A DNA stretch of 64,000 nucleotides from Pyrus communis (GCF_963583255.1 NC_084815.1:10215724-10279723), one strand, 5' to 3'; numbered from the stretch's first letter, positions 1 through 9,122 are shown. The notes: generated from the sequence alone by a model not told the origin. Numbers and translations are program-made.

Positions 1-733
1 AGGGTATTTATAGGAGTAGTGGAGGGAACATATGGCTATGTCATTTGTAGGTGAAGTAGGTGGATGTTGTAGGTGAAGTAGGTGGATGTTGTAGGTGAAG
101 TAGGTGGATGTTGTAGGTGAAGTGGATGGATGTTGTAGGTGAAGTGGATGTTGTAGGTGAAGTAGGTGGATGTTGTAGGTAGGTGAAGTAGGTGGATGTT
201 GTAGGTGAAGTAGGTGGATGTTGTAGGTGAAGTGGATGGATGTTGTAGGTGAAGTGGATGTTGTAGGTGAAGTAGGTGGATGTTGTAGGTGAAGTAGGTG
301 GATGATATGTTAAGTGATAAGTGATAAGTGATATGATAAGTGGTTAAGTGGTGATGATAAGTGATAAGTGCATGTGGGTTAACTAATGAAGGAAATGCAT
401 GTGCAATTACAATGTGTTAGAATGGATGTGTGTTATGCATGGCATGATTGGGATTAGGAAAGGTTTAAATGTCCTAAAACTAAAGAGAACAAGGTTCCAA
501 CACTTTGGCTCCAATTAGGTCTTCAATTTCGTCCAACACTTTGGCTTCAAGCATAAGCTATCCGTCCTTAGCCCAAAAGTGCTCCAAAAGTCTCCAAAAT
601 GCATCTTTTTGCTCCTTTAGCCCTTTGGACCTACAAACACACGAAAATAGCTTAAAGTACAAAAATAACTAAAGAAACATAACGTAAATGTACGAGAACA
701 AGCCATTTAAGTCGCATGAATATGCTCCTATCA
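1..733 (-). mobile_element. R1: LTR fragment, lineage I, cut by window start
   Basis: Minus-strand LTR entering from the left edge and ending at the canonical terminus TATGCTCCTATCA. It holds the reverse-complement TATA block near its left edge, a U3 minisatellite and the conserved terminal part. The next base is not a polypurine tract but sequence from the middle of an internal region (compare 58543 onward), so R1 is inserted inside R2. The expected right TSD is ATTAA at 734-738; the left copy is outside the window. It may be a solo LTR or the 5' LTR of a larger element. Confidence 0.9.
45..305. repeat. U3 minisatellite of lineage I LTR
   Basis: Tandem units of about 21-22 bp, GTAGGTGAAGTAGGTGGATGT, with interspersed shorter units lacking the internal GTAGGTGAA step. 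About a dozen units are present, more than in the other lineage I LTRs. The array lies upstream of the LTR TATA box in the LTR's own direction. Confidence 0.9.
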
Positions 734-1758
734 ATTAACAACATTAGTTACTCCCCCACACTTAAATCAAACATTGTCCTCAATGTTTTAAGCATAGATT
801 CACACAAAACATAAGTAAACACACAAAAAGCATTTAAACATACTAAACATGGCAGAATGTAATTAACAAAGAGAAGAGTTTAGGGACGCAAATCTGGTTA
901 TGGAGTGTAAATTCCCTCTTCTCCTTGGTGATTGCATTGAGGCTTTGATCTTTGTGATTCCACAGGCTTACTCTTGAACTGGTTTCCGCCCATCGTTGAT
1001 TTTCCTTTGTGCTACTCTTGAACTGGGCAGCAGGATTCTTTTGGCTCCTCCACTTGTTGATTTTCCTTTGTGCTACTGGGCTGGAGGATTCTTTTGGTCT
1101 TCCCCGAAGGTCTGAGCTTACCCCTTTGGTCTGTTTCTTTGTTCAATCTTTCCAATTCGTATTGAAAAGGGTTGGAGGATAACTCAGCCTATGTTTGTCT
1201 CCACATGCTTCAATGTATCATTTTCACTTGCCTTACTCGCTCCCCTTTGCAGAAGTGGTCCCTTCTCCGGAAGTGTATCAACCGTTGAAGATGACTACTC
1301 GAGAGCAACGCTAGGTAAGCAATCAGGAATAGATTCCAGGCAGTTGGCTCCAGATCGGAAGATTGACTCCAAGTGCCGGCTGATTGCTTCTTTTACTTTG
1401 CCATGCGAGTAAGAACAAGGACAAAGAAAAAGACAGGGAAAGAGCATGATATGAGATACTTTTGCTTTTGACCTTGATGATATGAGATACCTTTGCTTTT
1501 GAAGAAGCGGTGAATGAATCAGCACATGTATTTGTTGTGCTGTTTCCTCCTGGGTCATATGTACTCCAGGCATCTGGTATCATCTTTGGGGAAGAAGAAA
1601 GAATTGAATTTTTCGAAAGGCTTTGCTGGGAGTGCGCCCTCAGAGGTGAGGGAGAGTTGGGCATTTTCTTCAGGTTTGCCTTGCCATAAAAGACGAAGGT
1701 CGACATATATAAAGATAATATCAAGTGGTGGTACTGTTCTTTTACCCTTGTCGACAAA
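734..1758 (-). other. R2 3'-side internal region, noncoding
   Basis: No convincing gene. It holds a reverse-complement purine tract (TACTCCCCCACACTT, 749-763), the 13-bp repeat ATACTAAACATGG near 838-850, and sequence shared with 22850-23800, 39840-40780 and 58545-59510. Short sense-direction frames here shift between copies and are not supported as genes. Confidence 0.7.
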
Positions 1759-2217
1759 TGTCTCTTCGATATCAGAACGACGCCTCTTCGATTTCTGAGC
1801 AGGCGCCCCTTCGATTTCTGAACGACGCCCCTTCTCTTTCTGAACGACACGTGGTAGTGCAGATGCGGCTCCTTTTGACAAAGCTGCACGCGTTTTCTGA
1901 AAAGCAGCGAAAGTGTCGCCGAACTTTGCGCTTGTCGGCTAAAGATGTGTAGTTGCGGTGATGGCCTCCACGTGTTGTCTGAAAAGAAGAAATCTTTTGA
2001 CAAAGTTGAACGCGTCTTCTGAAAAGCCGAGAAAGCTTTGCCTAAATTACGCCGGAAATTCCGGCTTTTTGAATCGGTGGACGCATCGCTTTGGCTTTTT
2101 TATTGAGCTATCGATCACCACAACAAACACACTCTGAAGATTTCCCATTCTTGAAAATCGACTCCGACCCTTTGAAAATTTACTCCATCAACCCTTATCT
2201 TTGAACACCTTTGAAAA
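1759..2217 (+). promoter_or_regulatory. Promoter-like region of R2 aORF
   Basis: About four imperfect 22-24 bp repeats built on CTTCGATTTCTGAACGACG (1761-1850) are followed by two G-boxes CACGTG at 1848-1853 and 1969-1974. Two related blocks then follow (about 1872-1920 and 1994-2040), each with a TTGAC core and an ACGCG CAMTA-type box. A near-palindrome GCCGGAAATTCCGGC lies at 2051-2065 and a TATA-like TTTTTATTGAG about 115 bp before the ATG. The arrangement is conserved before every aORF copy. Promoter activity is inferred, not shown. Confidence 0.55.
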
Positions 2218-2910
2218 ATGGCAAACTCATCGAACCTTAGCTTGGAATTGAGCCTTAGCAGTGATACGGGCGCGCCGCGTCAAGGTAACGTATGGCGCCC
2301 TTCTTTTTTATCTTCTAACGGTCTTCTTACAGGTGAAGACTCCGTGATGCAGGACGCCACAACAGCTACAATAGTAGCTAAGAACCTCCTCACTCCAAAA
2401 GATAGTAGGCTGCTGTCAGGACGGTCCGATGAGTTGGCCGTTCAAGAGTCCCTCGCACTTAGTGTTCAGTGTGCGAGTTCTGTGTCCAACATGGGCCAAC
2501 GCCTGCTTGCTCGGTCCCGTCAGGTGGAATCATTGATGGCAGAGGTGGAAAGACTTAAGCAAGAGATCCAGCAGCTTAAGTACGAGAATAGAAGTTTGCA
2601 TGTGCTTGCAAATAACTATTCATCGGGGATGAAGAGGAAGCTTGATGAGTTGCAAGAATCTGAGGGTCGAATTCACAGTGACCGTCAAAGGCTTGCGACT
2701 TATCTCCAGAGGCACCTTTTTCCTGGGTCATCCAGCGCTTGGCCAAGTATTGAGGCCTGGAATGCTCTAGCTCCGATGCCTCCCGCTCCGATGCCTTCCG
2801 CTTCGATGCCTTCCGTTCCGATGCCTTCTGCTCCTATGTCTTCTGCTCCTACGCCTTCCGCTTCAAGAGTATTGCCACGTAGTGGGGCTTCAAGCAAACA
2901 ACCTCTGTGA
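2218..2910 (+). CDS. R2 antisense ORF (aORF): EAR-like, leucine-zipper protein, 230 aa
   Basis: The ATG lies in GAAAAATGGC, conserved in all six copies. Residues 7-13 (LSLELSL) form an LxLxL EAR-like motif. About residues 93-165 are predicted coiled coil, with leucines at 106, 113, 120 and 127 in exact heptad spacing but no adjacent basic DNA-binding region. The tail (about 184-215) is a five-residue Ala-Pro-Met-Pro-Ser repeat, longest of the six copies. It runs opposite to the host element and converges on the Gag-like ORF across an A/T tract. The family is unnamed to me. EAR motifs in plants recruit co-repressors, so a dimeric regulatory protein is possible, but that is inference. Confidence 0.75.
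   Translation: MANSSNLSLELSLSSDTGAPRQGNVWRPSFLSSNGLLTGEDSVMQDATTATIVAKNLLTPKDSRLLSGRSDELAVQESLALSVQCASSVSNMGQRLLARSRQVESLMAEVERLKQEIQQLKYENRSLHVLANNYSSGMKRKLDELQESEGRIHSDRQRLATYLQRHLFPGSSSAWPSIEAWNALAPMPPAPMPSASMPSVPMPSAPMSSAPTPSASRVLPRSGASSKQPL
2770..2859 (+). repeat. 15-bp coding minisatellite in aORF tail
   Basis: Six 15-bp units resembling GCTCCGATGCCTTCC encode the Ala/Ser-Pro-Met-Pro repeat. Copy number and unit sequence differ among the six aORF copies while the frame stays open. Confidence 0.85.
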
Positions 2911-2928
2911 AGGCTACATCTGCTTTAT

Positions 2929-2943
2929 TTTATTTTTTTCTCT

Positions 2944-2977
<34 letters not shown>
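2929..2977. repeat. T-rich tract between aORF and Gag-like ORF
   Basis: A homopolymeric T run (A in the element's sense) separates the two convergent ORFs. Equivalent tracts occur in the other elements at the same place. Confidence 0.9.
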
Positions 2978-2985
2978 ATTCTGAA

Positions 2986-4095
2986 TCAATCGGCATGGAA
3001 TTTATCTTTGAATGGGCGGTGATACTTGAAATGATCCAGTAATGGTTTAAATTCAAGATTGGATGCCTGAATCATTAACAACATGTTAGTATAAAAGAAA
3101 ATTGAAATTGGAGGAGGTGGCTTACTTATGTGCTCCGACATGAACTCAAGGATAAACACATCTTCTTTGAACATTTCAGGAACTTTGCCCTTGGACAGAT
3201 TTGATGTGAGGATTGGTCCTTGTCTTGTGTCATAAAATTCAACTTCTTTGGGTTTGTTTGCCTCAAGAACGTCCTCTTTGATGAATTCATGATATTCCCT
3301 ACTTTGCACCTTTGGAAGTGCTTCCAAGATGTCTTTTTCACTTTCTTCTTCCTTGGAATTCATGAACCTGCAAGGAATAGGGATATTAGGTGGAATGGGG
3401 TTAGAATTAATTAAATTTGGAACAACCTTACTTGAATTAGATGGCGTAGGAGCAATAGGTGCCTCCGGCAAAGGTGTTTCCACCCTTGCCGTGGGTTGGG
3501 TGTATTCCTCTTCCTCAAATTGCAACTCCTCATCCACTTCTAGGCTATGTTTAGACATTTTTAGGTCAGCTCCAACCTCCATAGCACTTCCCAAAGTGAT
3601 AGCATTATGGATTTCAAAATCTTCCTTCGAGTTTTCAATGGTTGAACAAGGGAGTTCGCCTTGGTCTCGAAACTGTCCTACGAACTCCGCGATCTGCCCA
3701 ATTTGCTTTTCCAAGAGGTCCAACCTTTGTGGTGTCTGCATAGGCGTTGAATAGAACTCCTCATATGGCTGCCAATATTCTTCTTGTTGAGCCTCATTCT
3801 CTTGATTTTGTGAGCCCTGCACCAAACAAATTAATTCATTAAGCTTTTGATTATAATCTATTGACGAACTTGAATTTGGTTGGGCATATTGAATATGAGG
3901 TTGTGGTGGCTGCCAATATCCTTCTTCTTGAACATGTTGAGCTTCCCACCACATAGAGTTTGAATGATCACTCCAATCTGAATTGTAAGTATTGGAAAAC
4001 ACGTTATTCCTTGATTGAAGATCAAATATATCAACGTTTTGCATTTGGGACCGTTCCATGAGCTGTGACAAAAGAGAAGCATTATCAAGTGCCAT
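2986..4095 (-). CDS. R2 Gag-like ORF, 369 aa, degenerate Gag/Pol remnant
   Basis: Begins MALDNASLL after the PBS leader. The motif SNTYNSDWSDHSN near residue 34 recalls the Athila/Tat Gag motif SNTYNPGWRNHPN. EKQIGQIAEFVGQF and a following LPCSTIEN...ITL segment recall the conserved Gag C-terminal linker. The C-terminus, SNLEFKPLLDHFKYH, recalls the LELKPLPxHLKY motif upstream of plant RT domains. The capsid core, zinc knuckle, protease and polymerase are absent. It is therefore a compressed relic that stays open. An intron-like block with GTAAG, TACTAAC and CAG lies near its end. Its function, if any, is unknown. Confidence 0.7.
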   Translation of the reverse strand: MALDNASLLSQLMERSQMQNVDIFDLQSRNNVFSNTYNSDWSDHSNSMWWEAQHVQEEGYWQPPQPHIQYAQPNSSSSIDYNQKLNELICLVQGSQNQENEAQQEEYWQPYEEFYSTPMQTPQRLDLLEKQIGQIAEFVGQFRDQGELPCSTIENSKEDFEIHNAITLGSAMEVGADLKMSKHSLEVDEELQFEEEEYTQPTARVETPLPEAPIAPTPSNSSKVVPNLINSNPIPPNIPIPCRFMNSKEEESEKDILEALPKVQSREYHEFIKEDVLEANKPKEVEFYDTRQGPILTSNLSKGKVPEMFKEDVFILEFMSEHISKPPPPISIFFYTNMLLMIQASNLEFKPLLDHFKYHRPFKDKFHAD

Positions 4096-4194
4096 GTTGT
4101 TCTTCTCTAGTACTTGAATTCAACAAATAAAACACAAATCAAAAACTAAAAACAAAACGAAAATAACAATCCAAAGGATTAGCAAAGTTGCTAA

Positions 4195-4212
4195 TCCCCG
4201 GCAACGGCGCCA
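4195..4212 (-). promoter_or_regulatory. Primer-binding site, tRNA-Asp type (R2, first copy)
   Basis: The reverse complement reads TGGCGCCGTTGCCGGGGA, complementary to the 3' end expected for plant tRNA-Asp. It lies 5 bp (AAATT) from the LTR end, as in the other elements. Confidence 0.9.
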
Positions 4213-4217
4213 AAATT

Positions 4218-4543
4218 TGATGCGAGATTTATACGCACACAAATTAAACCCTCTTTTCGTCAAATTGTAGTATATGTATAAGTAGGGATCGTTCTGGACC
4301 GGGGATTAGGAGGGATTGTTAACCACTTGGATTTTACTCAAAAACGTAAAATAACAATATGAAACACTATACTAGACTCAAAGAATTCAAAACTAAACTT
4401 TAAAACACTAAGACAAACCAAAAGACTCAAAACAACACAAACACACTCAAATCTGCCTAAAAACCACTTTCTGGGCAGATTTGAGCACAAACACAAATTT
4501 GGACGAAATTAAGTAATAACTTGACTCAAGAACGTAAAAACAC
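4218..4543 (-). mobile_element. Truncated LTR copy inside R2
   Basis: Starts with the exact LTR end TGATGCGAGATTT and is identical, as far as I compared, to 4938-5261 at an offset of 720 bp. This includes the unusual TTTTACTC (TTTGACTC elsewhere). It breaks at AAAAACACACTAAAA and continues as internal sequence. Confidence 0.85.
4446..4485. other. U5 hairpin A
   Basis: Perfect 12-bp arms CTCAAATCTGCC and GGCAGATTTGAG around a 16-nt loop. Further copies are at 5166-5205 and, on the other strand, 50091-50130. Seen in lineage II LTRs only. Confidence 0.8.
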
Positions 4544-4655
4544 ACTAAAAACACTCTAAAACAACTTAAAAACACCTTAAAACAGCAAGGAACAACATTT
4601 GAAGTAATGGGTGATAAAATCCCACGAATTTGCATTAACAACATTAGTCACATGT

Positions 4656-4687
<32 letters not shown>

Positions 4688-4937
4688 TGAACATGCTTTG
4701 TTTTATTCAGTGCATTGGGTTGCCTCCCAAGTAGCGCTTTCTTTTACGTCTTGCAGCCGGACGAAGAACCCAATCACTCCAGGATATGTTCACGAATCGG
4801 ATGAGAACTCCGAGTCATGAACTAGTACCTAAAACAAGAAACAAAACAAGATTAAGAATCTGGAATAAAAACAAACAAAAATAAAACAATCCAAGGGATT
4901 AGTAAATTTTCTAATCCCCGGCAACGGCGCCAAAATT
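4544..4937 (-). mobile_element. R2 second leader fragment, gag-less short form
   Basis: Bases 4544-4650 match the PPT-side internal region (compare 22709-22830). They then jump to a T tract and the segment 4690-4914 that replaces the Gag-like ORF in R5 and R8. In sense direction this holds GGGAGGCAACCCAATG and a preceding AAGCGCTACTT, which I recall from the region after pol in Athila/Tat elements. It ends in a second PBS at 4915-4932. Confidence 0.75.
4915..4932 (-). promoter_or_regulatory. Primer-binding site, tRNA-Asp type (R2, second copy)
   Basis: Same 18-nt tRNA-Asp complement, 5 bp from the LTR start at 4938. The flank on the internal side differs from the first copy. Confidence 0.9.
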
Positions 4938-6012
4938 TGATGCGAGATTTATACGCACACAAATTAAACCCTCTTTTCGTCAAATTGTAGTATATGTATA
5001 AGTAGGGATCGTTCTGGACCGGGGATTAGGAGGGATTGTTAACCACTTGGATTTTACTCAAAAACGTAAAATAACAATATGAAACACTATACTAGACTCA
5101 AAGAATTCAAAACTAAACTTTAAAACACTAAGACAAACCAAAAGACTCAAAACAACACAAACACACTCAAATCTGCCTAAAAACCACTTTCTGGGCAGAT
5201 TTGAGCACAAACACAAATTTGGACGAAATTAAGTAATAACTTGACTCAAGAACGTAAAAACACAATATAAAACACTAAACTAACTTCAAAGAATGTAAAA
5301 CTAAACACTTAAAACATTAAAACAAACCAAAAGACTCAAACATCACCCAAAACACTCAAAACTGCCTAAAAATCACTTTCTGGGCAGTTTTGAGCACTTT
5401 GGTGAATCTGGACGAAATTGGGAAATAAAATGAATCAAAACACTTAAAAGCACAAACTAAATTGATTTCTAACTAAATTGGACATTAAAGTAAAGGGGGA
5501 TTTAGATTTATACGAAAATTGAAATAACAAAACAAGTTAATAAACTAAACAGATTGTAAAACGAATTTGATGGAATGGAATGAATGGATGATAGAATGGC
5601 TAAGGGGTTCATCTCCATACATGTTATACTTGCATAATAAAATGATTTCCAATTGCATTTCAATAAACTATGATACTCAACACCCCAAGTTAACCGTGAT
5701 GCACTAATTAACCTTCAAATCTTCCTAACGTTATTGAATTGGATGATGCATGCGACAATTCAAAACATTCCCCACAAGTCCTCAACATGAATGCATAGAA
5801 GAGGTACAAGCAAGAATCATTACGCTCTATGAAAATTATAAGTGTTGACGAGGCATTCGTTACTATGGATTGCATGAAACTTATGCCAAGAATTCATTTA
5901 ACGCGATTGTTTATAAGCAACCTCCACTACTTGTGAATATAAGTTCATAACGATTAGGTGAAACTCACTTATATTCTAGCGTCATATTCATGCATGAAAA
6001 TTAAGTGTGCAC
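4938..6012 (-). mobile_element. R2 5' LTR, left part
   Basis: Starts TGATGCGAG and carries hairpin A (5166-5205) and hairpin B (5355-5394). It stops at ...AAGTGTGCAC where R3 is inserted. It continues at 15876. Total LTR length without the duplicated TSD is about 2134 bp. Confidence 0.93.
5355..5394. other. U5 hairpin B
   Basis: Perfect 12-bp arms CTCAAAACTGCC and GGCAGTTTTGAG. Compared with hairpin A one base pair differs on both arms (T:A to A:T), a compensatory change. The two hairpins are tandem paralogous modules. Confidence 0.8.
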
Positions 6013-6498
6013 TGATAGGAGCATATTTATGCGACTTAAATGGCTTGTTCTCGTACATTTACGTTATGTTTCTTTAGTTATTTTAGTACTTTAAGCTATT
6101 TTCGTGTGTTTGTAGGTCCAAAGGGCTAAAGGAGCAAAAAGATGCATTTTGGAGACTTTTGGAGCACTTTTGGGCTAAGGACGGATAGCTTATGCTTGAA
6201 GCCAAAGTGTTGGACGAAATTGAAGACCTAATTGGAGCCAAAGTGTTGGAACCTTGTTCTCTTTAGTTTTAGGACATTTAAACCTTTCCTAATCCCAATC
6301 ATGCCATGCATAACACACATCCATTCTAACACATTGTCATTGCACATGCATTTCCTTCATTAGTTAACCCACATGCACTTATCACTTATCATCACCACAT
6401 ATCATATCACTTAATCACTTATCACTTATCATCACCACTTAACCACTTATCATATCATAACCACATATCATATCACTTATCACTTATCACTTAACATA

Positions 6499-6634
6499 AC
6501 ATCCACCTACTTCACCTACAACATCCACTTCACCTACAACATCCACCTACTTCACCTACAACATCCACCTACTTCACCTACAACATCCACACATCCACCT
6601 ACTTCACCTACAACCTCCACCTACTTCACCTACA
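6499..6634. repeat. U3 minisatellite, lineage I
   Basis: Units of about 21 bp, CTACTTCACCTACAACATCCA, with shortened units. Equivalent arrays of differing length lie at about 7570-7700, 14510-14643, 36541-36708, 56306-56407 and 63455-63556. Confidence 0.9.
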
Positions 6635-6667
6635 AATGACATAGCCATATGTTCCCTCCACTACTCC

Positions 6668-6675
6668 TATAAATA
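6668..6675 (+). promoter_or_regulatory. LTR TATA box
   Basis: TATAAATA in CTCCACTACTCCTATAAATACCC, conserved in all lineage I LTRs (7731-7738, 14676-14683, 36741-36748; reverse complement 56263-56270 and 63412-63419). It places the U3/R boundary about 30 bp downstream. Confidence 0.8.
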
Positions 6676-6678
6676 CCC

Positions 6679-6924
6679 TTGCATTCATTCATTCATGATC
6701 ATCTCATTTCATACACAACACACCACAAACACATCCCTTTCTCTCTTAGCCGTGAGTTTCCCTTAGAATCCAAAAACCATCTTTCCATTTCCATCACTCC
6801 TCACTCCATTCCACACTTCCATTCCCCCAAACCAACTATCCTTAGACCTTATGCTACAATAAAGAGGAAGAGAAGAGGGCCTAAACGTTCATACAATTCA
6901 AGTTTGAGTTGTTGGAATGTTTAG
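6679..6924 (+). CDS. LTR leader sORF, 81 aa, uncertain
   Basis: Open frame across the leader ending in a basic segment KRKRRGPKRS and the terminus SLSCWNV. The same C-terminus recurs in many LTRs. The ATG is only a few bases after the TATA box, so translation from this start is doubtful here. An in-frame 54-bp deletion gives a 63-aa version at 14687-14878. It may be an incidental frame in a conserved RNA structure. Confidence 0.25.
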   Translation: MHSFIHDHLISYTTHHKHIPFSLSREFPLESKNHLSISITPHSIPHFHSPKPTILRPYATIKRKRRGPKRSYNSSLSCWNV

Positions 6925-6925
6925 G
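6880..6925 (+). other. Leader stem-loop
   Basis: CCTAAACGTTCATACAA pairs with TTGTTGGAATGTTTAGG at 14 of 17 positions around a 12-nt loop. Present once or twice in tandem in every LTR of both lineages (for example twice at about 7926-7971 and 8041-8090). Confidence 0.65.
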
Positions 6926-7083
6926 TGTTTCTTTGATTTCAATGTTTAATTTTAATTCTCTTTGTTTTGTATGAGGAACTAAACCCCCCCTTAGCTAGGG
7001 GGTGATTCGAAATATATGTTTATGCTTGCATTTTGATTTGATTACTTCTAATTGCATTTCATAAGTTGTTGATTCAATTTGTT

Positions 7084-9010
7084 TGATAGGAGCATATTTA
7101 TGCGACTTAAATGGCTTGTTCTCGTACATTTACGTTATGTTTCTTTAGTTATTTTAGTACTTTAAGCTATTTTCGTGTGTTTGTAGGTCCAAAGGGCTAA
7201 AGGAGCAAAAAGATGCATTTTGGAGACTTTTGGAGAACTTTTGGGCTAAGGACGGATAGCTTATGCTTGAAGCCAAAGTGTTGGACGAAATTGAAGACCT
7301 AATTGGAGCCAAAGTGTTGGAACCTTGTTCTCTTTAGTTTTAGGACATTTAAACCTTTCCTAATCCCAATCATGCCATGCATAACACACATCCATTCTAA
7401 CACATTGTCATTGCACATGCATTTCCTTCATTAGTTAACCCACATGCACTTATCACTTATCATCACCACATATCATATCACTTAATCACTTATCACTTGT
7501 CATCACCACTTAACCACTTATCATATCATAACCACATATCATATCACTTATCACTTATCACTTAACATAACATCCACCTACTTCACCTACAACATCCACT
7601 TCACCTACAACATCCACCTACTTCACCTACAACATCCACCCACTTCACCTACAACATCCACCTACTTCACCTACAACATCCACCTACTTCACCTACAAAT
7701 GACATAGCCATATGTTCCCTCCACTACTCCTATAAATACCCTTGCATTCATTCATTCATGACATCTCATTTCATACACAACACATTACAAACACATTCTC
7801 CCTTCCCTAGCCGTGAGCTTCCCATCCATTCCCTTATAATCCAAACACCACTCCTCATCCATTTCCATAATCCCCCAAACCTCACCTTAGACCTTGTGCT
7901 ACAACAACGAGGAAGATAAGAGGGCCTAAACGTTCATACAATTCAAGTGTGAGTTGTTGGAATGTTTAGGTGTTTCTTTGATTTCAAAGTTTAAATTTAA
8001 TTCTCTTTGTTTTGTACGTATGAGGAATGGAAGAGAAGAGTGCCTAAACGTTCATACAATTCAAGTTTGAGTTGTTGGAATGTTTAGGTGTTTCTTTGAT
8101 TTCAAAGTTATGAGGAACTAAACCCCCTTTAGCTAGGGGGTGATTCGAAACTATGTTTATATTTGCAATATGAATTGATTAACTTTCGTTGGAATTTCAT
8201 AAGTTGTGGATTCAATTTGTTTAACCGTTTGATTGATAACTTATTTATGAATGTTTATTAAGAATGCGCGCTTAATTTTCATGCATGAATATGACACTAG
8301 AATATAAGTGAATTTCACCTAATCGTTATAAACTTATATTCACAAGTAGTGGAGGTTGCTTATAAACAATCGCGTTAAATGAATTCTTGGCACGAGTTTC
8401 ATGCTCATCATAGTAACGAATGCCTCGTCAACACTTATAGTTTTCATAATGCTTAATGATCTTTGATTGTATCTTTATTGTGCTTTTCACGTAAAGGACT
8501 TTTGGAGAATGTGGTGAATTGCGTTGCGCTAACCCATCCAATTCATTAACTTAAGGAAAACTTGACGGTTAATTTAAGCGGACCTAATTAACCCGGGGCG
8601 TTGAGTTTCATAATTTATCGAAAGACCAACTGAGAATCAATCTTGTATGCAAGTGTAACATGTGTGGAGAAGAACCCCTTGGCTATTCCATCATCCATAT
8701 TTTCATCACATTCATATTTACATTTTGCCTTTAATTACAATTTGTCCATTTAATTTAATCTCGTCCAAACACAATCCCCCCTTTACTTTATTGTTCAATT
8801 TAATTAGAAATCAATTTAGTTTATGTTTTAAAGTATTTTTGAATTCTTTGAGTCTAGTATAGTGTTTTATATTGTGTTTTTACGTTTTTGAGTCAAATCC
8901 AAGTGATTAACAATCCCTCCTAATCCCCGGTCCAGAACGATCCCTACTTATATCATTACTACAATTGTCAAAAAGAGGGTTTAATTTGTGTGCGTATAAA
9001 TCACGCATCA
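7084..9010 (+). mobile_element. Additional LTR within R3 5' end, directly before PBS
   Basis: Complete LTR of 1927 bp from TGATAGGAGC to ACGCATCA. It differs from both 6013-7083 and 14021-15875 in U3 and leader, for example in having two leader stem-loops. Probably a same-orientation LTR insertion that recombined with, and removed, the rest of the R3 5' LTR. Confidence 0.85.
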
Positions 9011-9015
9011 AATTT

Positions 9016-9033
9016 TGGCGCCGTTGCCGGGGA
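9016..9033 (+). promoter_or_regulatory. Primer-binding site, tRNA-Asp type (R3)
   Basis: TGGCGCCGTTGCCGGGGA, 5 bp after the LTR terminus CATCA. Confidence 0.93.
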
Positions 9034-9122
9034 TTAGAAAATTTGCTAATCCCTTGGATTGTTTGTTTCTGTATTGTCTTTTAGATTTAGTTTTTATTTG
9101 TGTTTTGTTTGTTAAGAACAAC

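Larger units (their letters stand above)
6013..7083 (+). mobile_element. R3 5' LTR head
   Basis: Starts TGATAGGAGCATATTTATGCG and runs through U3, TATA and leader, then stops at ATTTGTT where a second LTR begins. It resembles the 3' LTR 14021-15875 more than the LTR at 7084, apart from a 54-bp deletion in the 3' LTR. This identifies 6013 and 14021 as the original pair. Confidence 0.88.

Noticed and set aside
45..305. Possible CRISPR-like array because of regular 21-22 bp repeats
   Set aside because: There are no unique spacers. It is a U3 minisatellite in a plant retrotransposon.
1323..2003. A 226-aa minus-strand frame over the aORF promoter region, with a hydrophobic LSLSFSLSLFLLAW stretch shared with R8 and R12
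   Set aside because: The frame is broken by single-base indels in R3, R5 and R13 and overlaps promoter repeats. Conservation is that of the DNA, not of a protein.
4611..4820. Phe-rich small frames crossing T tracts (also 24889-25104, 41898-42101, 57551-57775)
   Set aside because: Homopolymer translations at variable-length tracts.
7000..7020. CCCCCCTTAGCTAGGGGG hairpin in LTRs as a terminator
   Set aside because: The short G/C palindrome is conserved, but its run length varies between copies and nothing shows a terminator role in a plant transcript.
9015..9122. Upstream extension of the R3 Gag-like ORF through the PBS
   Set aside because: It would start at TTG inside the PBS and is not shared by R2. 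MALDNASLL is the common start.
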